Source: Haloarcula halophila | Lineage (GTDB): Archaea > Halobacteriota > Halobacteria > Halobacteriales > Haloarculaceae | Direction: 5' to 3' | DNA length: 64,000 nt | Assembly: GCF_029278565.1 (NCBI RefSeq) | Contig: NZ_CP119559.1 | Span: 2,480,001-2,544,000, forward strand | Shown: piece by piece, positions 1-8,727 of the stretch | Layout of the letters: each line of letters opens with the position of its first letter | How positions within the stretch are numbered: position 1 is the stretch's first letter | The notes under the pieces: generated by a model | What the model saw: the letters and a program-made list of their open reading frames with translations, nothing else | The model's database searches: none | Told to the model about the DNA's origin: nothing | Made by a program: the position numbers and the translations under genes

Positions 1-165
1 GAGGAGAAACACGTCGAGAAGTTCGAGTCGGTCGGCGCGGACGAGATCATCAACCCCCGGACCATCGGCGGCCAACTGCTGGGGCGGTCCGTGCTGGACG
101 AGGCCGCCACGGAGTCGGTCGTCGAGGACCTGGACCCGGTCGCCGGGGACGATGCACCGGACTGA
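1..165 (+). CDS. TrkA-like NAD-binding protein, C-terminal fragment
   Basis: The window opens inside an open frame whose last 54 residues are visible and which stops with TGA at 163-165. The stretch ESVGADEIINPRTIGGQLLG resembles the end of a TrkA-N (RCK-like) domain, where 'GADEIINP' follows the last Rossmann strand of the K+ channel/transport regulators of this family. The tail is acidic (DLDPVAGDDAPD). Such proteins bind NAD(H) or nucleotides in the cytoplasm and gate potassium channels or Trk carriers. The start and most of the protein lie outside the window, so neither a pore domain nor the full nucleotide site can be judged. Confidence 0.6.
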   Translation, partial: EEKHVEKFESVGADEIINPRTIGGQLLGRSVLDEAATESVVEDLDPVAGDDAPD

Positions 166-236
166 GCCGCCCGGGACCGTTTCGTGCCACTGTCCCCTCG
201 ATACAATTAACACGACGCGTCCGAGTATGGTAACGT

Positions 237-2093
237 ATGGCAACCTCTGAGGGGGGCGTCGAGTCGTCGCTCGCGAAGCTCCTGGCCCCGCTGGCAGCGC
301 TCTCCGGGGCCATCGTCTTCGCGGGCTTTTTCTTCGGCGATCTCGTCGGCGAGGTGGTGACCGGGCAGGGATGGCTGGCCGTCTCGCTGGTGTTTTTCGG
401 GTCGGGACTGGGGTATCTGGCGGTGCTCCCGTACGCCGACGACCAGCGGGACACCGGCACCGACGAGTCGTACCTGCTCGCCGTCCGGCGACGACAGGTC
501 CGGCACACGCTCCGGGGGTTCCTGGCGAACCAGGACCCGCTGGCCTTCGGCGTGCCGGTGACGGTGTTCGCCGCCTTCTTCGCGTTCCAGACGGCGTTTC
601 CGGCACGGACGACGGCGGCCGTCGACGCCGTCTCCGGAACCATCCTCCGGACTGGCGGCCCCCTGTTCCTCGTCGCCATGCTGCTGGCGGTGTGTTACTG
701 CGCCGTCCTCCTGTTGGGGCCGTGGGGTGACATCAAACTGGGTGGCCCCGACACCGAACCGACCTACACCTACCCGACCTACTTCAGTCTCGTCTTCACC
801 GCCGGTATCGCGGCCGGCCTCGTGTTCTGGGGGCCTGCGGAGGCGCTCTTTCACTACCAGACGCCGCCACCGTACTTCGGGGCGGCCCCGGAGTCTAGCG
901 CCGCGCTGGCCGATTCGCTGGTGTACGTCCTGTTCCACTGGGGGGTTTCGGCCTGGAGCGCCTACGCCGTCATCGGCGTCCCCGTCGCGTACTTCGTGTT
1001 CACGCGCGGTGCCCCGCTGCGGGTCTCGACGGTTCTCGCGCCGTTTCTGGGCGTCGACGGCCTCGATTCGCTGTGGAGCCGTCTGGTCGATACGCTGGCT
1101 GTCTTCGCGACCATCGGGGGTATCGCTACCTCGGTGGCGCTGGTCGGCCAGCAGTTCCTCGCGGGCATCTCCTTCCAGTGGAACGTCGCCATCGGGCCGA
1201 CCGGCCCGCTCCTGTTCGTGGGCGGGTTGACGCTGATATTCGTCCTCTCCAGCGTCACCGGTATCCACCGCGGCATCCGGCGGATCGCCGCCCTCAACGT
1301 CGTCCTCTTCGGCCTGTTCGCCCTGCTGATAGCCGTTCTCGGCCCCCACGGGTTCGTCCTCGAACGGGGCACCCGGGCGCTGGGCCGGTACGTCGTCCAC
1401 TTCGTCCCGCTGAGTCTCTACACCGGCGGGGAGTGGGTCGCCAACTGGACCGTCTGGAACTGGTCGTGGTGGTTCTCGTGGGCACCTTTCGCCGGCCTGT
1501 TCGTCGCCGCGCTGTCGCGTGGCCGCAGGGTCAGGACCGTCGTGTTCACGACCGTCGTCGCCACCTCGGCCGCGACCATCGTCTGGTTCCTGTTGCTCGG
1601 CGGCACGTCGCTGTTCGTCCAGCACACCGGGCAGGCGAGCGTCCTCGCCGCTATCGCTCGGCGTGGCGGGTCCGAGTCCGTGGCCGGCTTCCCGCTGTTC
1701 GCGGCGCTCCCGCTGGGGGAACTGCTGATGTTCCTGTTCCTGGCGCTCATCGTGGTGTTCATCACCACCTCGGCGGACACGTCGACGCTGGTGGTCTCGA
1801 TCCTGGCGACCCGGCGCGGGCTGTCCCCCTCGAACGGGAGCATCGTCTTCTGGGGCGCCTTCCAGGGGGCGGTGGCCGTCGCGGTGTTGCTCGGCGGCGG
1901 TGCCGAGACGCTACAGGCGCTTGCGGTCCTCACCGGCGGTCCGTTCGCCGTCGTCTCGCTGGTCGCCGTCGGGGGGCTGACGATGACGTGGTATCGACAG
2001 GAGCGGGGCCACACCTCCATCGTCCGCCGGGCCGTCGACCGCCTCCCGGCGATCCAGACCCACCACGACATCGATCCGCCGGAAAAAGAGTGA
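237..2093 (+). CDS. BCCT family osmolyte transporter (betaine/carnitine/choline type)
   Basis: A 618-residue, strongly hydrophobic protein with about 12 membrane segments. The family's tryptophan box is intact at about residues 403-412 (NWTVWNWSWW), followed by the aromatic WAPFAGLFVA segment. Residues 189-207 match the family's conserved glycine-rich helix and its FWGPAE continuation, though the usual GMGIG core reads AGIAAG, so the coupling ion cannot be predicted with certainty. BCCT proteins import quaternary ammonium or sulfonium osmolytes such as glycine betaine, choline, carnitine or DMSP, driven by Na+ or H+. In a halophile the likely role is compatible-solute uptake. It faces the pabBA pair tail to tail. 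Because a folate-dependent demethylase lies downstream (16232-17611), uptake of methylated compounds as a C1 source is possible but is inference. Confidence 0.88.
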   Translation: MATSEGGVESSLAKLLAPLAALSGAIVFAGFFFGDLVGEVVTGQGWLAVSLVFFGSGLGYLAVLPYADDQRDTGTDESYLLAVRRRQVRHTLRGFLANQDPLAFGVPVTVFAAFFAFQTAFPARTTAAVDAVSGTILRTGGPLFLVAMLLAVCYCAVLLLGPWGDIKLGGPDTEPTYTYPTYFSLVFTAGIAAGLVFWGPAEALFHYQTPPPYFGAAPESSAALADSLVYVLFHWGVSAWSAYAVIGVPVAYFVFTRGAPLRVSTVLAPFLGVDGLDSLWSRLVDTLAVFATIGGIATSVALVGQQFLAGISFQWNVAIGPTGPLLFVGGLTLIFVLSSVTGIHRGIRRIAALNVVLFGLFALLIAVLGPHGFVLERGTRALGRYVVHFVPLSLYTGGEWVANWTVWNWSWWFSWAPFAGLFVAALSRGRRVRTVVFTTVVATSAATIVWFLLLGGTSLFVQHTGQASVLAAIARRGGSESVAGFPLFAALPLGELLMFLFLALIVVFITTSADTSTLVVSILATRRGLSPSNGSIVFWGAFQGAVAVAVLLGGGAETLQALAVLTGGPFAVVSLVAVGGLTMTWYRQERGHTSIVRRAVDRLPAIQTHHDIDPPEKE

Positions 2094-2100
2094 CTGGCGG

Positions 2101-2673
2101 TCAGGCGTCGGCCACCGACGTACAGAAGTTCTCGACGATGCGCTTGCCGGCGTCGGTGAGGATGCTCTCGGGGTGGAACTGGACGCCGACGTGTGGGCGC
2201 TCGACGTGTTCGACGCCCATCACGACGTGTTGTTCGTCCTCGGTGTGGGCCGTCTCGACCAGGGCCGCCGGGAGGTCGGTGTCTTCGACGGCCAGCGAGT
2301 GGTAGCGGCCGACCTCGAAGGGATCGGCGACGCCGTCGTATATCGGGGTGTCCTCGTGGTGGACCGCCGAGGGTTTCCCGTGGACGACTTCGGGCGCGTG
2401 CCCGACCGGGACGCCGTGGGCGGCACACAACGCCTGGTGGCCAAGACAGACCCCGAGCGCGGGGTAGGTCGTCTCGGCGAAGACGTCGACGGAGACGCCG
2501 GCCTCCTCGGGGGTTCCGGGGCCGGGCGAGACGACGATACCGTCCGGGTCCAGTTCGCGGATGCCGGCAACGTCGATGGCGTCGTTGCGCCGGACGACCA
2601 CGTCGTCGAACTCCCCGACGTACTGGACGAGGTTGTACGCGAAGGAGTCGTAGTTGTCGACGATGAGTATCAT
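2101..2673 (-). CDS. pabA: Glutamine amidotransferase subunit of aminodeoxychorismate/anthranilate synthase
   Basis: A 190-residue class I glutamine amidotransferase. It starts [15 protein letters not shown], typical of TrpG/PabA, carries the oxyanion loop [11 protein letters not shown], the nucleophile elbow [10 protein letters not shown] with the catalytic Cys, and the His/Glu pair in VQFHPES. It releases ammonia from glutamine and passes it to the chorismate-binding partner encoded just upstream. The ATG overlaps the partner's stop in a TCAT (ATGA on the coding strand) junction, indicating translational coupling and a heterodimer. A longer frame runs upstream to about 2901, but the family N-terminus fixes the start at 2673. 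PabA and TrpG cannot be told apart by this subunit alone. Many microbes share one subunit between folate and tryptophan synthesis. Confidence 0.88.
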   Translation of the reverse strand: MILIVDNYDSFAYNLVQYVGEFDDVVVRRNDAIDVAGIRELDPDGIVVSPGPGTPEEAGVSVDVFAETTYPALGVCLGHQALCAAHGVPVGHAPEVVHGKPSAVHHEDTPIYDGVADPFEVGRYHSLAVEDTDLPAALVETAHTEDEQHVVMGVEHVERPHVGVQFHPESILTDAGKRIVENFCTSVADA

Positions 2674-4169
2674 CTGACCTCCCCGGTCGATTCGACGGAG
2701 AACGAGCCCTGTTCGCCCAGTGCCTCGTCGACGGCGGTCACGAGCGCGCGGGCCTTGTCGAGGGTCTCCTGGTACTCCTGTTCGGGGACCGAGTCGTGGA
2801 CGATCCCGCTTCCGACGCGCAGGCGGTACTCCCCGTCGCGGTGGACTAGCGTCCGGATCGTGATGTTCAGCGTCGCCCGCTCGTCGAACCCGAAGACGCA
2901 CATCGAGCCGGTGTAGGGTCCGCGCCGGGTCCGTTCGACCTCGTCGATGATCTCCATGGTCCGGGGCTTGGGCGCGCCGGTGATGGTGCCGCCGGGGAAC
3001 ACCGCCGCCACGGCGTCGGCGACGCTCGCGTCCGCCCGCCGTTGTCCTTCAACGAGCGAGACGAGGTGCATCACCTCCGAGTAGCGGTCGACACGGCGGT
3101 ACTCCGTGACGTCGACGGTACCGTACTCGCTGACCTTCCCGAGGTCGTTGCGCTCTAAGTCGACGAGCATCGCGTGTTCGGCCCGCTCTTTCTCGTCGCT
3201 CGTCAGGTCCGCCTCCAGGTCGGCGTCTTCGGCGGGCGTGTCGCCCCGGGGACGCGTCCCGGCGATGGGTTCGGTGAGCAGGCGGTCGCCGTCGACGTCC
3301 AGCAGGAGTTCCGGGCTGGCGCTCACGAGGTCGACCCCGGGGAACTCGATCAGGCCCGAGTAGGGCGCGGGATTGACCCGCCGGACGGCGTCGTACGTCT
3401 CGACGGGGTGGACCGCTGCAGGGGCCACGAGCCGGTGGGAGACGTTCGTCTGGAACGTGTCGCCGTCGCGGACGTACTCCTTGATCGTCCTGACGCGGTC
3501 GGCGAAGGCGGCGGCCCCGCACTCGCTCTCGAAGGTGGCCTGCCGGGTCGCGGTCGGGTGTGACCGGACGTGGCGCTCGCCGTCGAGCGCCCGCCGGGCG
3601 AGATCGAGCGCCCGTCGGTGGCCCGTCTCGTAGGCCGCCGCGGCGTCCTCGTGGTCGTCCAGCCGCGGACAGGCCGTCACCCGGATGGTAACGTCGCCCT
3701 GGTGTGGTTCCTCCCAGGCGGCGACCCGGTCGAACACGCCCAACTGGAGGTGGGGAAGCCCGTCCGACGCCGTCGTTTCCGGGATGTCCTCCAGTTCGCG
3801 GGCGATGTCGTAGGAGAGCCAGCCGAACGCGCCACAGGGATAGGGGGCGTCACAGTCGCCCCGGACGAGCGTCTCCCGGTCGAGCAGCGCGTCGATCGCT
3901 TCGATGCTGGGGCTCCCGCCCGCGCTCCCCGCGTCCGGATCGACCCTGACCTGCTCGACGGGGTCGATCGCGAAGTAGCCCCAGCCGGACTGACCGCCGG
4001 TGGTCTCGAAGAACACGCCCGGGGCGTCGGGACTCCTGGCCCGCCGGTACGCCTCGAAGGGGTCCGAGGCGGTGACTCGGACCTCGACGGGAACGCGGGC
4101 ACCGGGCGGTGCCCCGCGTGCTGTCTCGACGAACGATGCCTGGTCGGTGACGACAGTCGTCTCTTCCAT
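2670..4169 (-). CDS. pabB: Chorismate-binding subunit: PabB-like aminodeoxychorismate or anthranilate synthase component I
   Basis: A 499-residue member of the chorismate-utilising family (TrpE/PabB/isochorismate synthase). The catalytic C-terminal half includes [53 protein letters not shown] and [10 protein letters not shown]. The N-terminal half resembles, from memory, haloarchaeal proteins annotated as PabB. One residue argues the other way: the motif is PIAGT, whereas PabB enzymes usually carry PIKGT with a lysine that attacks chorismate, and anthranilate synthases carry Ala here. The gene overlaps the amidotransferase by 4 bases and is divergent from folD, which favours a folate role. 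No pabC-like aminotransferase follows, because the transporter gene converges there. I favour PabB by context and family resemblance, with TrpE as a serious alternative. Confidence 0.72.
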   Translation of the reverse strand: MEETTVVTDQASFVETARGAPPGARVPVEVRVTASDPFEAYRRARSPDAPGVFFETTGGQSGWGYFAIDPVEQVRVDPDAGSAGGSPSIEAIDALLDRETLVRGDCDAPYPCGAFGWLSYDIARELEDIPETTASDGLPHLQLGVFDRVAAWEEPHQGDVTIRVTACPRLDDHEDAAAAYETGHRRALDLARRALDGERHVRSHPTATRQATFESECGAAAFADRVRTIKEYVRDGDTFQTNVSHRLVAPAAVHPVETYDAVRRVNPAPYSGLIEFPGVDLVSASPELLLDVDGDRLLTEPIAGTRPRGDTPAEDADLEADLTSDEKERAEHAMLVDLERNDLGKVSEYGTVDVTEYRRVDRYSEVMHLVSLVEGQRRADASVADAVAAVFPGGTITGAPKPRTMEIIDEVERTRRGPYTGSMCVFGFDERATLNITIRTLVHRDGEYRLRVGSGIVHDSVPEQEYQETLDKARALVTAVDEALGEQGSFSVESTGEVR

Positions 4170-4469
4170 GTGATATGTCGGCCTCCGCGGACGCCGTATC
4201 GGTCCGCGAGTAGTTACTGTGAGCTATCCACGGCTTCGGACAAAAAACCTTGCGTGGGGTGCATATACGGGCGGTACAGTCGATGTTTGCCGAGTAGTCG
4301 CGGCCGATTCTGGACGGACATCCGATAGTATTTCAATGGGTGGACTATTCCGCGTCGGCAGTTATTTTCGGAGCGTCGGTTGGTGAGGGGCAGAGCCGTT
4401 TCACGCGGTGTGTCGGGGAGGAGCCGCAGCGTTCCGGCACGGGAGAGACGGCCACAGCGAGATTCAAGC
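4170..4469. promoter_or_regulatory. Divergent promoter region between pabB and folD
   Basis: This 300-base gap separates two divergently transcribed genes. It is less GC-rich than its surroundings. It holds A/T-rich boxes that could be archaeal TATA elements: GCATATAC near 4260-4267, possibly for pabB, and GTTATTTTCG at 4361-4370, possibly for folD. The latter would leave a leader of roughly 80 bases before the folD ATG, longer than usual for haloarchaea. No RNA gene or clear riboswitch fold was recognised. Confidence 0.4.
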
Positions 4470-5363
4470 ATGACAACGGTAATCGACGGTAACGGGATCG
4501 CCGACGGTATCAGAGCGGACGTGAGCGACTGCGTGGAGACACTCGCCGACGAGGGGGTGGTCCCCGGATTGGCGACGGTCCTGATGAGCGACGACGGGGC
4601 CAGCGAGACGTACGTCTCGATGAAACAGCAGGCCTGTGAAGAAGTCGGTATCCGGGGGTTCCACCACGAGATCGATCCGGACGCGCCGGCCGAGACGTTG
4701 TTCGAGAAACTCGACGAGCTGAACGACGACCCTGACGTCCACGGGATCCTCGTCCAGATGCCCGTCCCCGACCACGTCACGAAACGGACTGTCTTAGAGC
4801 GTATCGACCCCGAGAAGGACGTCGACGGCTTCCACCCGGAGAACGTCGGCCGACTCGTCGCCGGTAACGCCCGGTACAAGCCGTGTACGCCACACGGCGT
4901 CCAGAAGATCCTGGCGGCGGCCGGCGTCGACACCGAGGGGAAAGACGCCGTGGTCGTCGGCCGGTCGGACATCGTCGGCAAGCCGATGGCGAACCTGCTC
5001 GTCCAGTACGGCGAGGGCGGCAACGCGACCACGACGGTCTGTCACTCCCGGACCGAGGACCTCGCCGCGAAGACGCGAGCGGCCGACATCGTCGTGGCCG
5101 CGGCGGGGGTCCCGGAGATGATCGACGGGGAGATGCTCTCGGAGGGTGTCACCGTCGTCGACGTGGGGATCAACCGCGTCGACGCCGACACGGAGAAAGG
5201 GTACGAACTCGTCGGCGACGTCGACTTCGAGAGCGCCCGGGAGAAGGCGGAGGTTATCACGCCGGTCCCCGGGGGTGTCGGTCCGCTCACCATCGCGATG
5301 CTCATGTACAACACGGTCAAGGCGGCTAGCCTCCAGTCCGGCGTCGCTGTCGACCTGCCCTGA
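4470..5363 (+). CDS. folD: FolD: methylene-THF dehydrogenase / methenyl-THF cyclohydrolase
   Basis: A 297-residue protein of normal FolD length. It carries the substrate motif YVSMKQQAC with the catalytic Lys (YxxxK), the signature IDPEKDVDGFHPENVG, the Rossmann segment VVGRSDIVGKPMANLL, and the C-terminal PGGVGPLTIAML. FolD oxidises 5,10-methylene-THF with NAD(P)+ and hydrolyses the methenyl product to 10-formyl-THF, in the cytoplasm and reversibly. The start at 4470 (ATG ACA ACG GTA) fits the family. A longer in-frame extension to 4380 has no similarity. It stands upstream of the formate dehydrogenase and glyA genes on the same strand, so it probably links serine- or demethylation-derived C1 units to formyl-THF and formate. 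Confidence 0.95.
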   Translation: MTTVIDGNGIADGIRADVSDCVETLADEGVVPGLATVLMSDDGASETYVSMKQQACEEVGIRGFHHEIDPDAPAETLFEKLDELNDDPDVHGILVQMPVPDHVTKRTVLERIDPEKDVDGFHPENVGRLVAGNARYKPCTPHGVQKILAAAGVDTEGKDAVVVGRSDIVGKPMANLLVQYGEGGNATTTVCHSRTEDLAAKTRAADIVVAAAGVPEMIDGEMLSEGVTVVDVGINRVDADTEKGYELVGDVDFESAREKAEVITPVPGGVGPLTIAMLMYNTVKAASLQSGVAVDLP

Positions 5364-5421
5364 GCGGGACTCATCGGGTCACTCTTCTGACTGATTGAGC
5401 CTCCGAGTACTGACTGTTCCG

Positions 5422-5622
5422 TCAGCGTGTCTCGACGGTTCCACACTCCGGACACGTGATGGCGACGGTGTCAGCCGACCCGTCCGCGTCTTCGAGGACG
5501 TCGTGACCGGCCGCACACTGCCTGTGGAGGTACACCTCGTGGTCCCCGTGCCCGTCCAGCAGGATGTGGTTCGACTCGTCGGCCGAGACGATGCCGTGAC
5601 AGAAGTGACACTCGCCGCTCAT
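5422..5622 (-). CDS. Small zinc-ribbon protein (66 aa)
   Basis: A 66-residue acidic protein with paired metal ligands: CHFC near the N-terminus and CPEC near the C-terminus, with His and Cys residues between (HRQCAAGH). This spacing suggests one zinc-ribbon or rubredoxin-like knuckle. Haloarchaeal genomes encode many such micro-proteins, and several have been linked to regulation, but no function can be assigned here. It starts with ATG and lies between folD and another zinc micro-gene on the same strand (5686-5820), so the two may be co-transcribed. Confidence 0.72.
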   Translation of the reverse strand: MSGECHFCHGIVSADESNHILLDGHGDHEVYLHRQCAAGHDVLEDADGSADTVAITCPECGTVETR

Positions 5623-5685
5623 ACGCTGCCCTATCTACGAGTAGGAAAATAAGTATTCGCCCCTGACACTCCGTTGCCCGGCCGC

Positions 5686-5820
5686 TCAGTCCGCCGGGGA
5701 CTGCTGGTACCAGCGACAGGACCGACAAACGCTCATTCCTCCCCGCTGTTTGAGTTCGGCTCCGCAGGCCGGACACGCGTGTCCGGGTGTGGTACTTCCG
5801 CTGTGTCGTCCGTGTTGCAT
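5686..5820 (-). CDS. Micro zinc-ribbon protein (44 aa)
   Basis: A 44-codon gene. Translation from the ATG at 5820 gives a basic N-terminus, then CPACG and CRSC 14 residues later, ending in RWYQQSPAD. Two CxxC pairs of this kind form a zinc ribbon. An in-frame GTG at 5832 would add four residues (V/M-S-E-R) and cannot be excluded. The gap to the next zinc gene downstream (5422-5622) is 63 bases on the same strand. Function unknown. The coding call rests on the intact Cys motif, the proper start and stop, and similarity in style to the many haloarchaeal CxxC micro-proteins. Confidence 0.65.
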   Translation of the reverse strand: MQHGRHSGSTTPGHACPACGAELKQRGGMSVCRSCRWYQQSPAD

Positions 5821-5832
5821 CCGTTCGCTCAC

Positions 5833-6328
5833 GTCATTATTCGGGCACGCTCCCGGCATCAACGTGTGTGTTGACCTGTACGTCAGTTTATCAGGGCTCC
5901 CTGTCGCCCTCGAACCGCGATCTCGGGTGGCTACTTAAACACCGCCCACACTGGCGACGTGTTTTTAAGCCGGTTTCCCCACAGAGTTCAGATGGGTCCA
6001 GCAGGGGTGCAAGCGTGTCAGTCGTATCCCAGTTCCCGACGGACCCGTACCGTGAGCGAGTCCCTTCGAGGTCCTTTCGACGGCCCCTGTGGCCATCCCA
6101 CTGCGGGCCGTTTCCGGTATGAACGCCGCGTACCAGCGGCGCCGACGCCGTCGAGAAGTGATAGACACTCGATAGCTTGAAGATGACCCACGGTCACCGC
6201 CGACCCGAGCCATGCGGAGCTATGGTGGGTTGCTGACGCCGCTGACGGCGGTTTCGTGACGGGTGTCCACCGCCGTTGCCGGGTCTTTATTATTCTCCAC
6301 CGGAAACTCCATTCAGGTACGCTATCAA
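5833..6328. other. Intergenic region upstream of the formate dehydrogenase operon
   Basis: About 500 bases with no supported gene. Short frames on both strands here lack any family motif. It contains T-rich archaeal promoter-like boxes, CTACTTAAACACC around 5930 and GTTTTTAAGCC around 5961, which could drive transcripts from inside this gap. A box closer to the operon is listed separately. A small RNA cannot be excluded. Confidence 0.4.
6283..6295 (+). promoter_or_regulatory. Putative TATA box of the formate dehydrogenase operon
   Basis: The sequence GTCTTTATTATTC lies 34-46 bases before the ATG at 6329. This is the spacing expected for an archaeal TATA element with a leader of roughly ten bases. 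No additional operator repeat was recognised. Assignment is by position and composition only. Confidence 0.45.
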
Positions 6329-7804
6329 ATGACATCGATTCTATCCGGAGACGAGACGGTTCTCCGCTACTCGGCAACCGGGCCGCCCGAACTATCCGAG
6401 GTGGCGGCCGACGCCGGCGTCACGGTGGCCGCCGTCGGGCCGTCTGGAGCCCCGGCGATCGAACCACTCGTCTCGGTGACACAAGGGGGACAGACGACGT
6501 TTCACACACGGTGTTCAGCCGACGAACTGCGCGAGTTGACGGCGGGACTCGACGACGGCCTCCCGACGGACCTGGCCGACGCCGTCGTGGACCACGACCC
6601 GTCTGCAACGTCGCTGCCCGTCCCGGACCTGGCGGGACTCGACGCCGGGACGCGGCGCGTCACCGGTGGGTGGGGGTGGCGGCGACCGACCGATCCCGAC
6701 GACCACGAGGCCGCCGGCGGGTTCGTCACCGCGACGGCCGAGGAGACGGAGCGGGCCGGCGAGAGCCTGCGTGGGCGGGGCTGGGGGGACTGGTGCCAGG
6801 ACGAACCGCTCGCGGACACCTGGGAGACTGCTCGGCACACCGACGGCGAGGCCACCGTGGTCGTCAACGCCCACGGGACGACCGCCGACGCGCTGTTGCT
6901 CGCGAGCAGTCCGTTCGACGTTCTCGAAGGCGCTTGCGCGACCGCGCGAACGGTCGACGCGGACCGCGTGGTCGTCTACGTCTCCGAGGCCGACGAGGAC
7001 GCCGCTGCCAGCGTCCGCGAGGCTGCCGACGCCTACCCGGATCTCCCGGTCGCCGCCGACGTGGTGACCGGACCGTCGGTCTACCGTGCGGCCGAACCGA
7101 CGATGGCCATCGAAGCCGTCGAAGGAAACCACCGGCTGGAGGCACGGCTCCGTCCGCCCGGTCCGGCAGAGGTGGGGATCGACGGCCGGCCGACGGTGGT
7201 CCACACCGCTCGGACGCTCGCACAGTTGGCCCACACGCTCCGCCAGGACGGGCCGACGACGCGACTCGTCACGGTGACCGGTGACGTGGCCGACCCGGTG
7301 ACGGTCGAACTGACCGAGGGGGACAGCCTCGCGTCGGCGGTCGACGCGACGACCGTCGAGGGGTCGCTGAAGGCCGCCTGCGTCGGCGGCCGGTTCGGTG
7401 GGCTCACGGCCTCGCTCGACGTTACCGCGGACCCGGCGTCGCTGATCGACGCGGGGCTGGGAACCGAGGGCGTCGTCGAAGTACTGTCCGAGAGTCGCTG
7501 TGTCGTCGAGTTCGTCGGGCGGCGGGCGCAGTTCGCCGCCGACGAGAACTGCGGGCGCTGTGTCCCCTGCCGCGAGGGGACGACACAGCTCGCGGAGCTT
7601 CTCAGAGACCTCTACGACGGTCGCTACGACCGCGACGGTATCGAGGAACTCGACCGTGTCATGCGGACCAGCAGTATCTGCACGTTCGGCGTCGACGCCG
7701 GCCGCCCGGCTCGGACCGCGATGGCGGCGTTCGAGTCGGAGTTCGAGGCCCACGCCGACGGCCGGTGTCCGGCCGGGGCCTGTACAGCGGAGGTAACACC
7801 ATGA
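6329..7804 (+). CDS. NuoF-like (complex I 51 kDa) subunit of formate dehydrogenase with degenerate flavin/NADH motifs
   Basis: A 491-residue protein of the NuoF/HoxF/FdsB family. The C-terminal iron-sulfur ligands are all present: ENCGRCVPCREG gives C408, C411 and C414, and SSICTFG gives C451. By contrast the flavin and nucleotide motifs look eroded. The canonical LRGRGGAGFPTG reads LRGRGWGDWCQD (147-158), NADEGEPG reads NAHGTTAD (180-187), and the GAGAYICGEETAL segment reads GPSVYRAAEPTMA (248-260). So the fold and the N3-type [4Fe-4S] cluster seem kept while FMN and NADH binding are doubtful. It is the first gene of the operon and overlaps the Fe-S subunit by ATGA. The start at 6329 follows a promoter-like box. 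Its role may be structural or electron transfer to an acceptor other than NAD+ (inference). Confidence 0.82.
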   Translation: MTSILSGDETVLRYSATGPPELSEVAADAGVTVAAVGPSGAPAIEPLVSVTQGGQTTFHTRCSADELRELTAGLDDGLPTDLADAVVDHDPSATSLPVPDLAGLDAGTRRVTGGWGWRRPTDPDDHEAAGGFVTATAEETERAGESLRGRGWGDWCQDEPLADTWETARHTDGEATVVVNAHGTTADALLLASSPFDVLEGACATARTVDADRVVVYVSEADEDAAASVREAADAYPDLPVAADVVTGPSVYRAAEPTMAIEAVEGNHRLEARLRPPGPAEVGIDGRPTVVHTARTLAQLAHTLRQDGPTTRLVTVTGDVADPVTVELTEGDSLASAVDATTVEGSLKAACVGGRFGGLTASLDVTADPASLIDAGLGTEGVVEVLSESRCVVEFVGRRAQFAADENCGRCVPCREGTTQLAELLRDLYDGRYDRDGIEELDRVMRTSSICTFGVDAGRPARTAMAAFESEFEAHADGRCPAGACTAEVTP

Positions 7805-8727
7805 GTTCTGACCACACACACGAGACGGATGCACCGCCACTGACAGAGACGATCGCGCCAGGGACGGCCAGTGATCCATCGGTCAGCGGGACCGAACGCG
7901 CGACGATCACCGTCGACGGTACCGACGTCACCGTCGAGTCCGGGTCGACCCTGCTCGACGCCGTCGAGGCCGCCGACACCGACGACACCGTGCCGGCGCT
8001 CTGTCACTACGACCGCGAGGACGAGATCGGCCCCCGCAGCGAGTGTCGGACCTGCATGGTCGAGACGGACGCCAACGGCGTCGTCCCCGCCTGTAGTCAC
8101 CCGGCCGAGGACGGCGCGACCGTCCGGACGGCCGCCGATCCCGCTGCGGAGGCCCGGGACGTGAACCTCGATCTGGTCCTCTCGGACCACAACCTCCGCT
8201 GTACGACCTGCGGGAAGAACGGCCGCTGTGAACTCCAGGACGCCGCCATCGAGCAGGACGTCGACGAACCGCGCTACGGCGTCCTGGACGACCGCGACGC
8301 CTACGAACCGCTCGACGACACCTCGTCGTTCATCCAGATCGACCGCAACAAGTGCATCCTCTGTAACCGCTGTGTCGAGGCCTGCAACGACGTCCAGGTC
8401 GAGGGTGTCCTCCGCGTCGAGGGGTCCGGACAGGACACTCGCATCGGCTTCCAGAGCGACGTCGAGACGATGGAGGACTCGGCGTGTGTCTCCTGTGGTC
8501 ACTGTGCGACCGTCTGTCCGACCGGCTCGCTCGTCGAGAAGGGGATCGAGGACGCTACGACCATCCCGCTGCCCGGCTTCACTCAGAAGAACAGCGTCGG
8601 CAAGAGCCACGAGCGCCACGGGAAGTCCAAGGGGCCGATGACGCCGAAGAAACGCGTCGACAGTCCCGCTACGGAGGACTCGCCGGCGGACGACCCGGAC
8701 GACGCCGACGGGGGGGAGTGGCCGTGA
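7801..8727 (+). CDS. Formate dehydrogenase iron-sulfur subunit (NuoG/FdhA N-terminal type)
   Basis: A 308-residue protein that corresponds to the N-terminal Fe-S module of large formate dehydrogenase alpha chains, encoded here as a separate chain. Ligands seen in order: a [2Fe-2S] domain (C68, C82, C85, C98), a His-ligated [4Fe-4S] site (H130, C134, C137, C143), and two ferredoxin-type [4Fe-4S] motifs (C185/C188/C191/C195 and C229/C232/C235/C239). These clusters form the wire between the molybdenum/tungsten site and the NuoF-like subunit. The C-terminus is a hydrophilic acidic tail. Its ATG overlaps the upstream stop and its own TGA overlaps the GTG of the catalytic gene, so the three are tightly coupled. 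Cytoplasmic; no signal peptide. Confidence 0.9.
   Translation: MSSDHTHETDAPPLTETIAPGTASDPSVSGTERATITVDGTDVTVESGSTLLDAVEAADTDDTVPALCHYDREDEIGPRSECRTCMVETDANGVVPACSHPAEDGATVRTAADPAAEARDVNLDLVLSDHNLRCTTCGKNGRCELQDAAIEQDVDEPRYGVLDDRDAYEPLDDTSSFIQIDRNKCILCNRCVEACNDVQVEGVLRVEGSGQDTRIGFQSDVETMEDSACVSCGHCATVCPTGSLVEKGIEDATTIPLPGFTQKNSVGKSHERHGKSKGPMTPKKRVDSPATEDSPADDPDDADGGEWP

Noticed and set aside
207-1625. A 472-residue minus frame opposite the BCCT gene
   Set aside because: The translation is made of Arg, Glu, Asp and Gly runs with no motif; the plus strand has a membrane transporter with the Trp box.
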